Shown: in pieces, positions 16,395-28,037 of the stretch
How the letters are laid out: every line of letters starts with the position of its first letter
Numbering within the stretch: position 1 is the stretch's first letter
Origin: Kribbella turkmenica
GTDB lineage: Bacteria > Actinomycetota > Actinomycetes > Propionibacteriales > Kribbellaceae
Assembly (NCBI RefSeq): GCF_004348725.1
Contig: NZ_SMKR01000048.1
Location: 1-42,936 of the forward strand
Direction: 5' to 3'
DNA: 42,936 bases
Translations under genes and position numbers: made by a program
The notes under the pieces: generated by a model
What the model was told of the DNA's origin: nothing
The model's input: only the letters and a program-made list of their open reading frames with translations
The model's database searches: none

Positions 16395-17080
16395 CGCTTC
16401 GGTATCTCCAGGTCCTGCAAGTAGGGGTTGGTCGCCTTCTCCCGGCCGATCGTGGTCTGGCCACCATGACCCGGCAGGACGACGATCTCGTCGCGCATCG
16501 GCAGGATCTTGGTGGCCAACGTATGCAGCATCGCCGGATGGTCGCCCCCAGGCAGATCCGTCCGGCCGATCGACCCGGCGAACAACACGTCACCGGAGAA
16601 CAGAACCGCGGGCACCTCTTCCGGCCCGTCGTACGGCGTGGTGAACGTGACCGACCCCCGGGTGTGGCCCGGGGTGTGGTCGACGGTGAGGCTGAGCCCG
16701 GCCAGCTCCAGGCTCAGGCCGTCCTTGAGCTCGGCGACGTCGTCCGGCTCGGCGAACTCGTGCTTGCCGCCGAGCAGCATCCGCGCCGACTCCGGGCTGA
16801 TCCCGGCCATCGGGTCGCTGAGCAGGTACCGGTCGTCCGGGTGGATCCAGGCGGTCGCGTCGTACGTCCCGCAGACCGGGAGTACGGAAAACATGTGGTC
16901 GATGTGACCGTGCGTGAGCAGCACCGCGACCGGTTTCAGCTTGTTCTCCCGGACTACCTGCTCAACGCCCGCGGTCGCGTCCTGGCCCGGGTCGATGACG
17001 AGGCATTCCGCGCCCTGGCCGGTGGCGACGACGTAGCAGTTCGTACCCCACGACCCCGCGGGGAACCCGGCGATGAGCAC
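16391..17080 (-). CDS. Metallo-beta-lactamase-fold hydrolase (glyoxalase II-like)
   Basis: A 229-residue hydrolase with the zinc-ligand motif THGHIDH (His57, His59, Asp61, His62), a further ligand in DHTPGHT (His139 region), the bridging aspartate in FSGDVLF and a last histidine in LPGHGG. This is the glyoxalase II/YcbL-like branch, which hydrolyses thioesters such as S-lactoyl adducts. In an actinobacterium lacking glutathione the substrate is uncertain. The frame is open to 17374, but the GTG at 17080 has AGGAAGG six bases upstream and begins exactly at the conserved VLIAGFPAGSWGTNCY. It heads the hydrolase-hisS-aspS operon. Confidence 0.92.
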   Translation of the reverse strand: MLIAGFPAGSWGTNCYVVATGQGAECLVIDPGQDATAGVEQVVRENKLKPVAVLLTHGHIDHMFSVLPVCGTYDATAWIHPDDRYLLSDPMAGISPESARMLLGGKHEFAEPDDVAELKDGLSLELAGLSLTVDHTPGHTRGSVTFTTPYDGPEEVPAVLFSGDVLFAGSIGRTDLPGGDHPAMLHTLATKILPMRDEIVVLPGHGGQTTIGREKATNPYLQDLEIPKR

Positions 17081-17151
17081 GACTGACCTTCCTGGAACGG
17101 TGCGCGACCACCCAAGGTTACCGGTGCCCGCACCTGGAGATCGAACCGGAT

Positions 17152-17176
17152 TGTGACTCAACCCCGTTGCGTCACA
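17152..17176. promoter_or_regulatory. Inverted repeat in the hydrolase/DUF349 divergent spacer
   Basis: TGTGAC (17152-17157) and GTCACA (17171-17176) are inverted arms 13 bases apart, inside the 235-base spacer between the divergent hydrolase and DUF349 genes. The half-sites resemble CRP-type TGTGA, but the gap is much longer than the usual six bases, so the binding protein is unclear. Confidence 0.3.
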
Positions 17177-17315
17177 GCGTGGAGTTTGTGATTGTTCAGG
17201 GATAAGCGTCGAGACAGCGGCTCGACGCGCCCAGGCAGGCTCTGTCCACGCGGTTGGACCGGGGACTGACCAGAATGGGCACGAGCGCAGTGCATACCGC
17301 CGGAAGGGGCGAGTT

Positions 17316-18542
17316 GTGGCCGGAGAGAGCTGGGGCCGGGTAGCCGAGGACGGAACGGTCTTCGTACGGACCAAGGACGGTGAACGGGCGGTCGGCCAGT
17401 GGCCGGACGCGAACCCCGAGGAGGCTCTCGCCTTCTACACCCGCCGGTACGACGCACTGGCGTTCGAGGTCGATCTGCTGGAGAAGCGCGTCCAGGCGGG
17501 CACGGTGTCCCCCGACGACGCCCGGGCCGCGGTGAAGAAGGTCGCCGGCACGATCGAGGAGGCCCAGGCGGTCGGCGACCTCGACGGCCTGCGCGCCCGG
17601 CTCGAGGCGCTCACGCCGCTCGTCGCCCAGCAGCGCGAGAAGCGCAAGGCCGAACGGGCCGCGAAGGTCGAGGAGGCGCGCGCCGCCAAGACCAAGATCG
17701 CCACCGAGGCCGAGACGATCGCCGCCGGCACCGACTGGCGCCACGGCGTCACCCGGCTGCGCGAGCTCCTGGACGAGTGGAAGGCGCTGCCGCGGCTCGA
17801 CAAGTCCAGCGACGACGAACTGTGGCACCGCTTCTCCTCCGCGCGGACGACGTACACCCGGCACCGCAAACAGCACTTCGCCGAGCTGTCCTCGAAGCGC
17901 GAGGAAGCCGCCGTGGTGAAGGAACGGCTTGCCGCCGAGGCGGAGACGCTCGCCTCCTCCACCGACTGGGGCCCGACGTCCGGGCGCTTCCGCGACCTGA
18001 TGCGGCAATGGAAGGCCGCCGGCCCGGCGCCGCGCGAGGTCGACGACAAATTGTGGGCCCGCTTCCGCGCCGCCCAGGACCAGTTCTTCGGCGCCCGCGA
18101 CGCCATCCAGGCCGAGGAGAACGCCGAACAGGTCGCGAACCTCCAGGCCAAGGAGGCCCTGCTGGTCGAGATCGAGGCCATCCTCCCGGTCGAGGACGCC
18201 AAGACCGCCCGCGAGCAACTGCGCGACCTGCTCGACCGCTGGGACCAGGTCGGCAAGGTCCCGCGCGACTCGATGCGCGCCATCGACTCCCGCCTGCGCG
18301 CCGTCGAGCAGGCCGTCAAGGCCGCCGAGGACGAGGTCTGGAACCGCAGCAACCCCGAGGCCCGTGCCCGCGCCGAAGCGACCGTCAAGCAGCTCCAGTC
18401 CCTGATCGCCGACCTCGAGAAGCAGGCCGCCAAGGCCGACTCCCAGGGCAACACCCGCAAGGCCAACGAGGCCCGCGAAGCCATCGCCGCCCGCCGCGAA
18501 TGGCTCACCCAGGCCCAGAACGCCCTCGCCGAATTCAGCTGA
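17316..18542 (+). CDS. DUF349 domain-containing protein
   Basis: A 408-residue, almost wholly alpha-helical protein. Three DUF349-type repeats are recognisable by pairs of Trp and Arg: TDWRHGVTRLRELLDEWKAL with ELWHRFSSAR; TDWGPTSGRFRDLMRQWKAA with KLWARFRAAQDQFF; and a weaker third with LRDLLDRWDQVGKVPRD. The N-terminal 45 residues form a separate small beta-rich start. Long Ala/Glu/Lys/Arg helices suggest coiled coils. DUF349 proteins are of unknown function in actinobacteria. The GTG at 17316 has AAGGGG six bases upstream. It is a single gene followed by a hairpin. Confidence 0.9.
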   Translation: MAGESWGRVAEDGTVFVRTKDGERAVGQWPDANPEEALAFYTRRYDALAFEVDLLEKRVQAGTVSPDDARAAVKKVAGTIEEAQAVGDLDGLRARLEALTPLVAQQREKRKAERAAKVEEARAAKTKIATEAETIAAGTDWRHGVTRLRELLDEWKALPRLDKSSDDELWHRFSSARTTYTRHRKQHFAELSSKREEAAVVKERLAAEAETLASSTDWGPTSGRFRDLMRQWKAAGPAPREVDDKLWARFRAAQDQFFGARDAIQAEENAEQVANLQAKEALLVEIEAILPVEDAKTAREQLRDLLDRWDQVGKVPRDSMRAIDSRLRAVEQAVKAAEDEVWNRSNPEARARAEATVKQLQSLIADLEKQAAKADSQGNTRKANEAREAIAARREWLTQAQNALAEFS

Positions 18543-18553
18543 CCTTGACCTGA

Positions 18554-18575
18554 CCCACGCGGTGCTCCGCGCGGG
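18554..18575 (+). terminator. Terminator hairpin after DUF349 gene
   Basis: CCCACGCGG (18554-18562) pairs with CCGCGCGGG (18567-18575) around a TGCT loop, with a single A/C mismatch, 11 bases after the DUF349 stop. Confidence 0.6.
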
Positions 18576-18667
18576 CCGGCCTGTCACCCCGACACCGTGG
18601 TGGCGTCTTGGCGCGAGCCTGTGGACAACGGTCGGCACGGATTGTGGGATTGCGTCATCCTGCTGGG

Positions 18668-19530
18668 ATGTTTCAGTACGACCCGCCCTACTACTTCGCC
18701 GGTCTCCCCTTCACGGCCCGGCAAGTCCCCCGCAAGCTCGCGTGGCTGCTGGGCCGTGGTGAGATCCGTCAAGTTCTGCAGGGCGTGTACGTCGACGTCC
18801 GCGTCGCTGACTCCCCCGAACTGCGGGCTGACGCGTTGCGGCTCGTCGTACCGCCGGATGCCGTGGTCTGCGGGCGGGCAGCGGCTTGGCTGCACGGGAT
18901 CGACACGACCGCGCTGAGTCCGGAGCCCGCCATCCGTCCGCAGTGGACGTTTCAGCCGCGGCCGACGGTCGACGTACGCGGGTTGAAAGTCACCACTCCG
19001 GCCGCGACGGCGATCGAGCTCGCCAAAGTCCTCCATCGCCCCTTCGCGCTCTCCGCCGTGGACGCGCTGCTGCACTCCCGCACTGTCACTGTCGAAGAGC
19101 TCAAGGAGGCATCAGCCGCCTACTTCGCCGCGGACAGCACCTCCCAACCAGCAGAGGTCCTTGCGTACGCCGACGCCCGTGCCGCCTCGCCTGGGGAGTC
19201 GTGGCTTCGGCTTCGGTTGGTTGATGCTGGGTTCGGGGTGCCTGAGCTGCAGATCCGGGTTGCGGGGCGCGCAGCTCGTACCGGCTGGATGTGGGCTACC
19301 CGGGGCGGCCGGTTGACGGGCGGAGGCTCGGGCTCGAGTACGACAGCGACCTTTGGCACTCGGGGCGCGGAGCCGAGCGGCGTGACGAGAGCCGGCGTAC
19401 CGAGCTCGAAGGACTTGGCTGGCACATCATCCCGGTTCGGCGGACAGACCTGTGGGGGTCGTACCCGGCCCTGGAATTGGCTGTTGGTGCGTTTCTCTGC
19501 CAGCATCCTCGGCTGCCTCGACGCTGGTGA
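18668..19530 (+). pseudogene. AbiEi-like winged-helix / DUF559-type nuclease gene with frameshift
   Basis: The first part (about 18668-19268) reads an AbiEi-like start: FTARQVPRKLAWLLGRGEI, then QGVYVD and CGRAAAWLHGID. Continuous coding follows to SPGESWLRLRLVDAGFGVPE and IRVAGR. At about 19268-19273 the sense jumps to another frame (-1/+2). There it continues SYRLDVGYPGRP, then LGLEYDSDLWHSG and LEGLGWHIIPVRR, the Vsr/DUF559-type PD-(D/E)XK nuclease core, to a stop at 19530. Together these make one standard 285-residue actinobacterial protein. Without correction, translation runs on in the wrong frame over pepN. It is either a broken gene or a base-calling error. The start ATG at 18668 lacks a good ribosome-binding site; a TTG 20 codons upstream is possible. 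Its last 104 bases overlap the end of pepN. Confidence 0.75.
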
Positions 19531-21958
19531 GTGCGCGTGCGCGCAGCATCCGGCTCATCCGGTCGGCGCGGTCGAGGAGGTTCGTGCGGACGACGGGAAC
19601 GGACTCCAGCGCCAGGCGTTCCGCCCGTTCGACGAACGTCCGGTCGGCGCCGAAGAACGGGAAAAGGCTTCTCGTGAAGGTTGTCGCCGGCATTACTCCG
19701 CCGCGGTGGAAGGTCGGCACGAGATCGAGATAGGCCTCCGCGTAGGGTTCCAGCAGTCCCTCCTGCCCGGCGCTCCAGAAGACCGACGCGACCGAGTGCA
19801 CCGAAGCGATCGGCACAGCTCGCTCCCGCACCAACGTGTCCCAGACGGCCTCCTTCTCCGCGGGATCCGGAGTCGCCGCGCGGACTCGGAGCCTGCTGAC
19901 CCACGCTTCGGGATCCGGGTCCCGGTCAAGGAGGAGCCGAGCCTCCTCGCCGGTCGGGCCGCCGAGCTGAGCCTTGCGGACCAAAGCCCGCCAGTGAAGA
20001 TCGACGTCCTCTCCCGACTCAGCCTGCAGCCAAGCGACCTGCTCGAGGTCCGCCGCAGTACGTGCGAAGCCACGCAGCGCCGCCTTCCAGTACGCCGGAT
20101 CGCCCGCGAGACGACGGCAGGTCGCCGCCACTGCCCGCAAGAGCAGGTCCCGCTCGGAGTCAGGGCTCCACAGGTCAGCGGCCTCGACAGCCAGGTTCAG
20201 GTACGGCTCGATCACCGACGCGGAGGTCTCGACGGCGAGTACGCCGGTCAGGCACCGCACGACCTCCGCCGCTGTCGCCTCGCCGTTGATGAGCATGTCC
20301 CACGCCGTGGCCACCGCGACGCCTCTGGAGATCGGAGTGGGCAGGCCGGCCGCGTTGCCGACGAACCCGTCCCTCGTCACGGCATCAGGCCTCGTCGAGG
20401 CGAAGGTCAGGTCCTCGTCGTTGACCAGGTACAGGTCGGCGGGAGGCAGCTCCAGCATGGTTCGTCCACCGGTCAGTTCGACGTACTCCACAGCCACACG
20501 CTCGAGGCGGTCGTCGTGGCTCCGATACGCGCCCACGGCAAGGATCTGGGGTCTCGCCGGTCCGTTCGGGCCCTTCGCCACCAGGACGGGGCCGGTGGCG
20601 TCGCGTTCGAGGGTGATCCGATCGGTGCCCGCCGTTTCCAGCCAGCCTTCCCGCCACGCGTCCAGGTCGCGTCCGCTCGCTCCGGCAAGGGCATCGATCA
20701 GGTCCTGCAAGGTCGTGTTGCCCCAGGCATGCTTGGCGAAGTAGTCGGTCAACCCGGTTGAGAATTCTGCTTCGCCGATGTACGTCATCAGCTGCTGCAG
20801 CACCGACGCGCCCTTGGGATAGGTGATCGCGTCGAACGTCGCCTCGGCCTCGGCGACGTCCCGCACCGCCTGGCGAATCGGATGCGTGGTCGGGCCCTGG
20901 TCGACGAAGTACGCCTTGAGCTTCTCGCCGGCCAGGTGCGCCGCCCAGGCGTCGGTGTACGACGTCGCCCGGACCGCGGCCCAGTTGCTGGCGAACTCGG
21001 CGAACGCCTCGTTCAGCCAGAGGTCGTCCCACCACCGCATGGTGACGATGTTCCCGAACCACATGTGCGCGAGCTCGTGCAGGAGGTAGCGGGCGAAGAT
21101 GTCCCACTCGGCCCTGGTCGGCGTACTTCTGCGCAGGAACCAGTCCATCCAGGTGACGCAGCCGAAGTTCTCCATCGCGCCGGGGAACTCCGGCGTGAAG
21201 ACCTGGTCGTACTTGCGCTGCGGGAACGCCATCCCGAACCGGTCGGAGAAGAACTCCAGCCCCTGGGTCGTCAACGTGAACAGCTCGTCCGCGTCGCGGT
21301 CGAGGACCGGCGCCAGTGACTGGCGGGCGAACAGCCCGAGATCATGCCCCGCCCCCTCCCGGCGGATCTCGTAGTACGGCCCGGCGTTGATCACCGTGTT
21401 GTACGACGCCAGCGGTGGGGTCGGCGGGAAGGTCCATCTCCGCGCGGAGCCGGCCTCCTCGATCCGAGGATCACCGCTGTTGCTCAACACCAGCCAGTCG
21501 GGGGGAGCCGTCACCGTGAACGCGTACGGCGCCTTGAGGTCCGGCTGATCGAAACAGGCCCAGACGAACCGGGCGTAGTCCGGAGTGAAGTCCGTGTAGG
21601 CGTACACCCGGTCGTCAGCCGGATCCACCGCCCTGTGCACGCCCTGCCGGTCGGCGTCCGTCACCTGTGTGGAAACCACGATGAGTTCGTTGCGCTCGGC
21701 CAGACCGGCCAGTGCGATCCGGCCGTCCACGGCCGCCGGGAGCCGCGCTCCGTTGAGTGTCGCGCTCTGCACGTCCGCCGCACAGTCGACGAAGCTGTCC
21801 GCCCCGGGCTGCCGGCAGGCGAAGCTGATCCGCGACACACAACGAACCCGCGAGCCACTGGCCAGTCCGGTCAGATCCACGTCGATCTCGTAGCGGTCGA
21901 CCGCTAGCAGCCTCGACCGCTCCTCAGCCTCGTGCTGCGTGAGGCTCTGAACGCCCAC
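19427..21958 (-). CDS. pepN: Aminopeptidase N (M1 family zinc metallopeptidase)
   Basis: An 843-residue M1 aminopeptidase that removes N-terminal residues from peptides. It has the exopeptidase motif GAMEN (260-264), the zinc site HELAH (294-298) with the third ligand Glu317 in LWLNEAF (HEXXH-X18-E), and a long helical C-terminal domain, as in Streptomyces lividans PepN. The GTG at 21958 lies 8 bases after the stop of the (p)ppGpp gene; AGAGGG lies just before it. The frame is open further upstream, but there it is antisense to sense in the other gene. The last 34 codons, Pro/Gly/Thr-rich, overlap the convergent nuclease gene and probably arose by extension into it. Confidence 0.95.
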   Translation of the reverse strand: MGVQSLTQHEAEERSRLLAVDRYEIDVDLTGLASGSRVRCVSRISFACRQPGADSFVDCAADVQSATLNGARLPAAVDGRIALAGLAERNELIVVSTQVTDADRQGVHRAVDPADDRVYAYTDFTPDYARFVWACFDQPDLKAPYAFTVTAPPDWLVLSNSGDPRIEEAGSARRWTFPPTPPLASYNTVINAGPYYEIRREGAGHDLGLFARQSLAPVLDRDADELFTLTTQGLEFFSDRFGMAFPQRKYDQVFTPEFPGAMENFGCVTWMDWFLRRSTPTRAEWDIFARYLLHELAHMWFGNIVTMRWWDDLWLNEAFAEFASNWAAVRATSYTDAWAAHLAGEKLKAYFVDQGPTTHPIRQAVRDVAEAEATFDAITYPKGASVLQQLMTYIGEAEFSTGLTDYFAKHAWGNTTLQDLIDALAGASGRDLDAWREGWLETAGTDRITLERDATGPVLVAKGPNGPARPQILAVGAYRSHDDRLERVAVEYVELTGGRTMLELPPADLYLVNDEDLTFASTRPDAVTRDGFVGNAAGLPTPISRGVAVATAWDMLINGEATAAEVVRCLTGVLAVETSASVIEPYLNLAVEAADLWSPDSERDLLLRAVAATCRRLAGDPAYWKAALRGFARTAADLEQVAWLQAESGEDVDLHWRALVRKAQLGGPTGEEARLLLDRDPDPEAWVSRLRVRAATPDPAEKEAVWDTLVRERAVPIASVHSVASVFWSAGQEGLLEPYAEAYLDLVPTFHRGGVMPATTFTRSLFPFFGADRTFVERAERLALESVPVVRTNLLDRADRMSRMLRARALTSVEAAEDAGRETHQQPIPGPGTTPTGLSAEPG

Positions 21959-21965
21959 CTGCCCT

Positions 21966-24347
<2,382 letters not shown>

Positions 24348-24471
24348 GTCTGTGTCCCTCCGCCGACAGAGCACCAGTCTAGGGGGAAGCAACCAACGAG
24401 GTTGAAACGCCCTGTGGACAACACGCCGAGTCAGGCTCCGATCGCGGCGAGTTATCCCGATGCAGCCAGGC

Positions 24472-25014
24472 TCAGACCGTGACGAGGGCGCTGACGTTCT
24501 CGCCGGCGAGGCGGTCCCGGCCGGGCAGGAAGGACAGCTCCAGGAGGACCGCGGTCGCGGTGACCTCGGCCTCGCAGCGGCGGATGAGGCGGAGGCAGGC
24601 CTCCACGGTGCCGCCGGTGGCGAGGACGTCGTCGATCACGAGCACCCTGTCCCCCGGCGCGAACGCGTCCTGGTGCACCTCGATGGTCGCCTCGCCGTAC
24701 TCCAGCGCGTACGACTCCGCGTACGTCGCCGCCGGCAGCTTCCCCTGCTTCCGGACCGGCACGAACCCCGCGCCGAGGGCGAGCGCGACCGGGGCGGCCA
24801 GGATGAACCCGCGCGCCTCGATCCCGACCACCTTGTCGACCGCCGGGGTGCCGTCGTCGTCCTTGCCGGACGCGGCCAGCGCCTCGACCACCTGGGCGAA
24901 CCCGCTGTGGTCGGCCAGCAGCGGGGTGATGTCCTTGAACACCACCCCCGGCTGCGGGTAGTCCGGGACGTCGCGGATCCCGTCCTTCAGCACCTGCTCG
25001 AGCGAGCGCATCAC
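24472..25014 (-). CDS. apt: Adenine phosphoribosyltransferase
   Basis: A 180-residue type I phosphoribosyltransferase that salvages adenine to AMP with PRPP. The PRPP-binding motif is [13 protein letters not shown] (124-136). The adenine-loop region [17 protein letters not shown] and the family-typical FKDITPLL near the N-terminus are also present. Start GTG 25014 overlaps the secF stop by 4 bases (GTGA), with an ATG immediately after as a second possibility. It is the last gene of the yajC-secD-secF-apt run. The order secF-apt-rel is widely kept in actinobacteria. Confidence 0.96.
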   Translation of the reverse strand: MMRSLEQVLKDGIRDVPDYPQPGVVFKDITPLLADHSGFAQVVEALAASGKDDDGTPAVDKVVGIEARGFILAAPVALALGAGFVPVRKQGKLPAATYAESYALEYGEATIEVHQDAFAPGDRVLVIDDVLATGGTVEACLRLIRRCEAEVTATAVLLELSFLPGRDRLAGENVSALVTV

Positions 25015-26195
25015 TTACCGCGCTTTGATCGCGGCTTGCGCGACGGCTGCGGCCGTCCCGCTCCGCTCGCCTTCATCGGGCGGGCCGCCGGCGTCGGCGC
25101 CGTACCCGTGGGCCGGTCCTGCTTGCGCGGCGCTGCCTTCGTGGCGGTACCGCCGCCCGCGCCGGCTCCGACAGCGACCGGCGTGGCACCGGCCGGAGCC
25201 GAGGACGCCGCGGTCTGGGCCCGCTTCGCGGTGACCCGCCGGTTCAGCGCCTGCATGCCCGGCTCGCGCTCCTTGAACACCGCCAGCAGCGCCGGCGCGA
25301 TGAACACCGAGGAGTAGGCCCCGATCGCGATCCCGACGAACAGCGCCAGCGACAGGTCCTTCAGCGGCCCTGTGCCCAGCACGAACGTGCCGACGGCAAG
25401 GATCGATCCGACCGGCAGCAACGCGATCAGCGTGGTGTTGATCGACCGTACGACGGTCTGGTTGACGGCGAGGTTGGTCGCGTCGGAGTAGGTGAACCGG
25501 TTGGACCCGGTGATCCCCCGGGTGTTCTCCCGCACCTTGTCGAACACCACGACCGTGTCGTACAGCGAGTACCCCAGGATGGTCAGGACGCCGATCACCG
25601 TGGCGGGGGTGACGTCGAAACCGACCAGTGCGTACACGCCGACCGTGATGGTCACGTCATGGACCAGCGCGATGATGGCGGCCATCGAGGCCTTGGGTTC
25701 GCGGAAGTACGCCCAGATGACCAGGAACACCAGGCCGAGGAACACCACCAGCGCGAGGATCGCCTTGTTCGCGATCTGCTGGCCCCAGGACGCGCCGATC
25801 TGCTGCGACGTCACCTGGTCGACCGGCACGCCGGCCTCCTGGGCGATCGCCGCCCGGACCTTGGTGATGTCGTCCTGGCTCAGCGGCTTCGTCTGCACCC
25901 GCACCTTGTCGGCGCCGACGGTGGTGACGATCGGGTCGCCGAGGTCCTGGGCGTTGGTCGCCTTCACCGCGTCGCCGAAGTCCTGCACGGTGCTGTCGGT
26001 GACCTTGACGTTCGTCTGGTACTCGACGCCGCCCTTGAACTCGATGCCAAGCGAGAGTCCACGGGTGAACAACCCGATCAGGGAGACCGCGATCAGCACC
26101 AGGGACACAACGAACCAGAACTTGCGCTTGCCGATGAAGTCGTACGAAACCTCGCCGCTGTGCAGCTTCGCACCCAGCTGCCCGAGCTTCGACAT
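25011..26195 (-). CDS. secF: Protein-export membrane protein SecF
   Basis: A 394-residue RND-type subunit that, with SecD, uses the proton gradient to help protein translocation. It shows an N-terminal membrane span (about 28-46), the periplasmic P4-type domain with GIEFKGGVEYQ, and five further spans. The conserved TM regions include IIALVHDVTITVGVYAL, LTILGYSLYDTVVVFD and NQTVVRSINTT. The C-terminal about 85 residues are a cytoplasmic basic tail rich in Ala, Pro, Lys and Arg, longer than in E. coli. The ATG at 26195 shares its A with the secD stop (TGATG), giving tight coupling. The frame continues upstream, but only as a shadow of secD. Confidence 0.96.
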   Translation of the reverse strand: MSKLGQLGAKLHSGEVSYDFIGKRKFWFVVSLVLIAVSLIGLFTRGLSLGIEFKGGVEYQTNVKVTDSTVQDFGDAVKATNAQDLGDPIVTTVGADKVRVQTKPLSQDDITKVRAAIAQEAGVPVDQVTSQQIGASWGQQIANKAILALVVFLGLVFLVIWAYFREPKASMAAIIALVHDVTITVGVYALVGFDVTPATVIGVLTILGYSLYDTVVVFDKVRENTRGITGSNRFTYSDATNLAVNQTVVRSINTTLIALLPVGSILAVGTFVLGTGPLKDLSLALFVGIAIGAYSSVFIAPALLAVFKEREPGMQALNRRVTAKRAQTAASSAPAGATPVAVGAGAGGGTATKAAPRKQDRPTGTAPTPAARPMKASGAGRPQPSRKPRSKRGK

Positions 26196-27952
26196 CAGAC
26201 CTGCCCTCCCACCGGCTTCGTCGCGGACGGCTTGGCCGGCCGCGCGGACGGCTTCATCTGCCCCGGTAGCCGTTCCACCCCGAGATGCTCCGGATCCAGG
26301 CCGGACAGCTTGTGGCCGTGACCGAAGAAGTCGGTCCGTGCGAGCAGCGTGACGAGCGGCTTGGTGAAGATGAACACCACGACCAGGTCGATCAACGTGG
26401 TCAGGCCGAGGGTGAACGCGAAGCCCCGGACGCTGCCGATCGCCAGGATGTACAGCACGATCGCGGCCAGCAGCGAGATCGAGTCGGCCGCGATGATCGT
26501 GTGCTTGGCCCGGGCCCACCCGGTCTCCACCGACGACCGCAGGCTGCGCCCCTCGCGGACCTCGTCGCGGAGTCGTTCGAAGTAGACGACGAACGAGTCC
26601 GCGGTGATACCGATGGCCACGATCAGACCGGCGATACCGGCGAGCGTCAGGGTGAACCCGATCGCCTTGCCGAGCAGCACGACCGAGGCGTACGTCAGGA
26701 CGGCGGCCGCCGCCAGCGAGAAAACGACGACCAGGCCCAGACCGCGGTAGTACAGGAACGAGAACAGCACGACCAGCGCGAGGCCGGCGATACCGGCCCA
26801 GATGCCCGCGGACAGCTGGTCGCCACCGAGCTGCGGCGACACCGTCTCGACCGACGAGATGTCGAACGACACCGGCAGGGCACCGTACTTCAGCACGTTC
26901 GCCAGGTCGCGCGCCTCGGACTCGGTGAAGGTACCGGTGATCTGCGCCTGGCCGCCCGGGATCGGGCTCTCGACGCTCGGCGTGGAGATGGTCTCGCCGT
27001 CCAGCACGATCGCGAACAGGTTCTGGCCCTGGCCGCGGGCGGAGATGTTCTGCGTGGCCTTGAGGAACTTGTCGCCGCCCTCGCCGGTGAACTTCAGGTT
27101 CACCTGCCACTGGAAGCCGCCCTGCGGGATCCCGGCGCTGGCGTCGGCCAGGTCGGTGCCCTTCATGATCGCCGGACCGAGCAGGTACCGGTACTGGCCG
27201 TTGCGGTCGCAGGAGAACAGCGGCTTGTTCGGGTCGTCGGTCTGCTTGTCGCCGCACTTGAACGCCGCGAACGCGGTCTGCGTGGCCGCGTCCGGGACGT
27301 ACTGCAGCGGGTCGGTCGAAGCGGCCGGCGTCGACGGGGTCGCGGCCGGGGTGCTCGGCTTGACGGTCGGCGTGGGCGTGGGCGTGGGGGGCGGCGTCGG
27401 GTCGGCGTTGCCGAGGACGCTGCTCCAGGCCCGCCCGTTCGGCGTGGCCGTCGGGGTCGTGCTGGGCTTGACCGTCGTGCTGGGCTTGACGGTGGTGCTC
27501 GGCTTCGGCGTCGTACTCGGCTTGCCGGTCGGCGTCCCGCTCGGCGTCGGGGACGGGGTCGCCGGCGGCGCCGCGGCCTGGGCGTCGTAGACGATCCGGA
27601 AGTACAGCAGGGCGGTCTGGCCGACCTGCTTCACCAAGGCGTCCTGGGTGGCACCCGGCACGGCCACGTTGATGTGGTTCGAACCGGAGGTGGTGATGTC
27701 GGCCTCCGCGACACCCGCACCGTTGACCCGCTGGGAGATGATGTTCTTCGCCTCGTTCAGCTGGTCGGCGGTCACCGAACCGCCACCGGCCAACGAGTTG
27801 GCGGTCAGCGTGATGGTGGTGCCACCGCGCAGGTCCAGACCGAGCTTGGGCTCCCAGGTCTTGGTCAGCCCCATGATCCCGAACAGCAGGACCACGATGA
27901 CCCCCAAGACGATCAGTAGCCGCCCGGGGCGGGATGTCGTCGTCGTTGCCAC
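26195..27952 (-). CDS. secD: Protein translocase subunit SecD
   Basis: A 585-residue SecD. It has an N-terminal span (about 11-29), then LGLDLRGGTTITL, the P1 periplasmic domain (NIISQRVNGAGVAEADI), a P1-head region with GEGGDKFLKATQNISARGQGQN, and five C-terminal spans. The last include LAGIAGLIVAIGITADSFVVYFERLRDE, split over helix and loop. The odd part is a Thr/Pro/Ser/Lys-rich insertion at residues about 126-214, containing KPSTTV repeats, between P1 elements. It would form an extended extracellular linker. The start GTG at 27952 has AAAGG about 11 bases upstream. A short C-terminal Lys/Pro/Ala tail follows the last span. Confidence 0.95.
   Translation of the reverse strand: MATTTTSRPGRLLIVLGVIVVLLFGIMGLTKTWEPKLGLDLRGGTTITLTANSLAGGGSVTADQLNEAKNIISQRVNGAGVAEADITTSGSNHINVAVPGATQDALVKQVGQTALLYFRIVYDAQAAAPPATPSPTPSGTPTGKPSTTPKPSTTVKPSTTVKPSTTPTATPNGRAWSSVLGNADPTPPPTPTPTPTVKPSTPAATPSTPAASTDPLQYVPDAATQTAFAAFKCGDKQTDDPNKPLFSCDRNGQYRYLLGPAIMKGTDLADASAGIPQGGFQWQVNLKFTGEGGDKFLKATQNISARGQGQNLFAIVLDGETISTPSVESPIPGGQAQITGTFTESEARDLANVLKYGALPVSFDISSVETVSPQLGGDQLSAGIWAGIAGLALVVLFSFLYYRGLGLVVVFSLAAAAVLTYASVVLLGKAIGFTLTLAGIAGLIVAIGITADSFVVYFERLRDEVREGRSLRSSVETGWARAKHTIIAADSISLLAAIVLYILAIGSVRGFAFTLGLTTLIDLVVVFIFTKPLVTLLARTDFFGHGHKLSGLDPEHLGVERLPGQMKPSARPAKPSATKPVGGQV
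27311..27577. repeat. Low-complexity Thr/Pro insertion in secD
   Basis: The DNA coding residues 126-214 of SecD is a low-complexity tract. Three near-identical units for KPSTT(V), each about 18 bases, lie around 27455-27510, followed by TPTPTPT and STPAATPSTPAA units. Such tracts expand and shrink by slippage. Confidence 0.7.
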
Positions 27953-28037
27953 GTCAGATTCAACCTTTGTGCTTCTGGGCGCGCCGCATCGTCTGATGGA
28001 CGCCGGTCGGCGCGCCGCAGGCCGTTAGGACGGTACG

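Noticed and set aside
26285..27919. Plus-strand open frame of about 544 codons
   Set aside because: It is the shadow of secD; Arg/Gly/Asp runs arise from the opposite strand's low-complexity tract.
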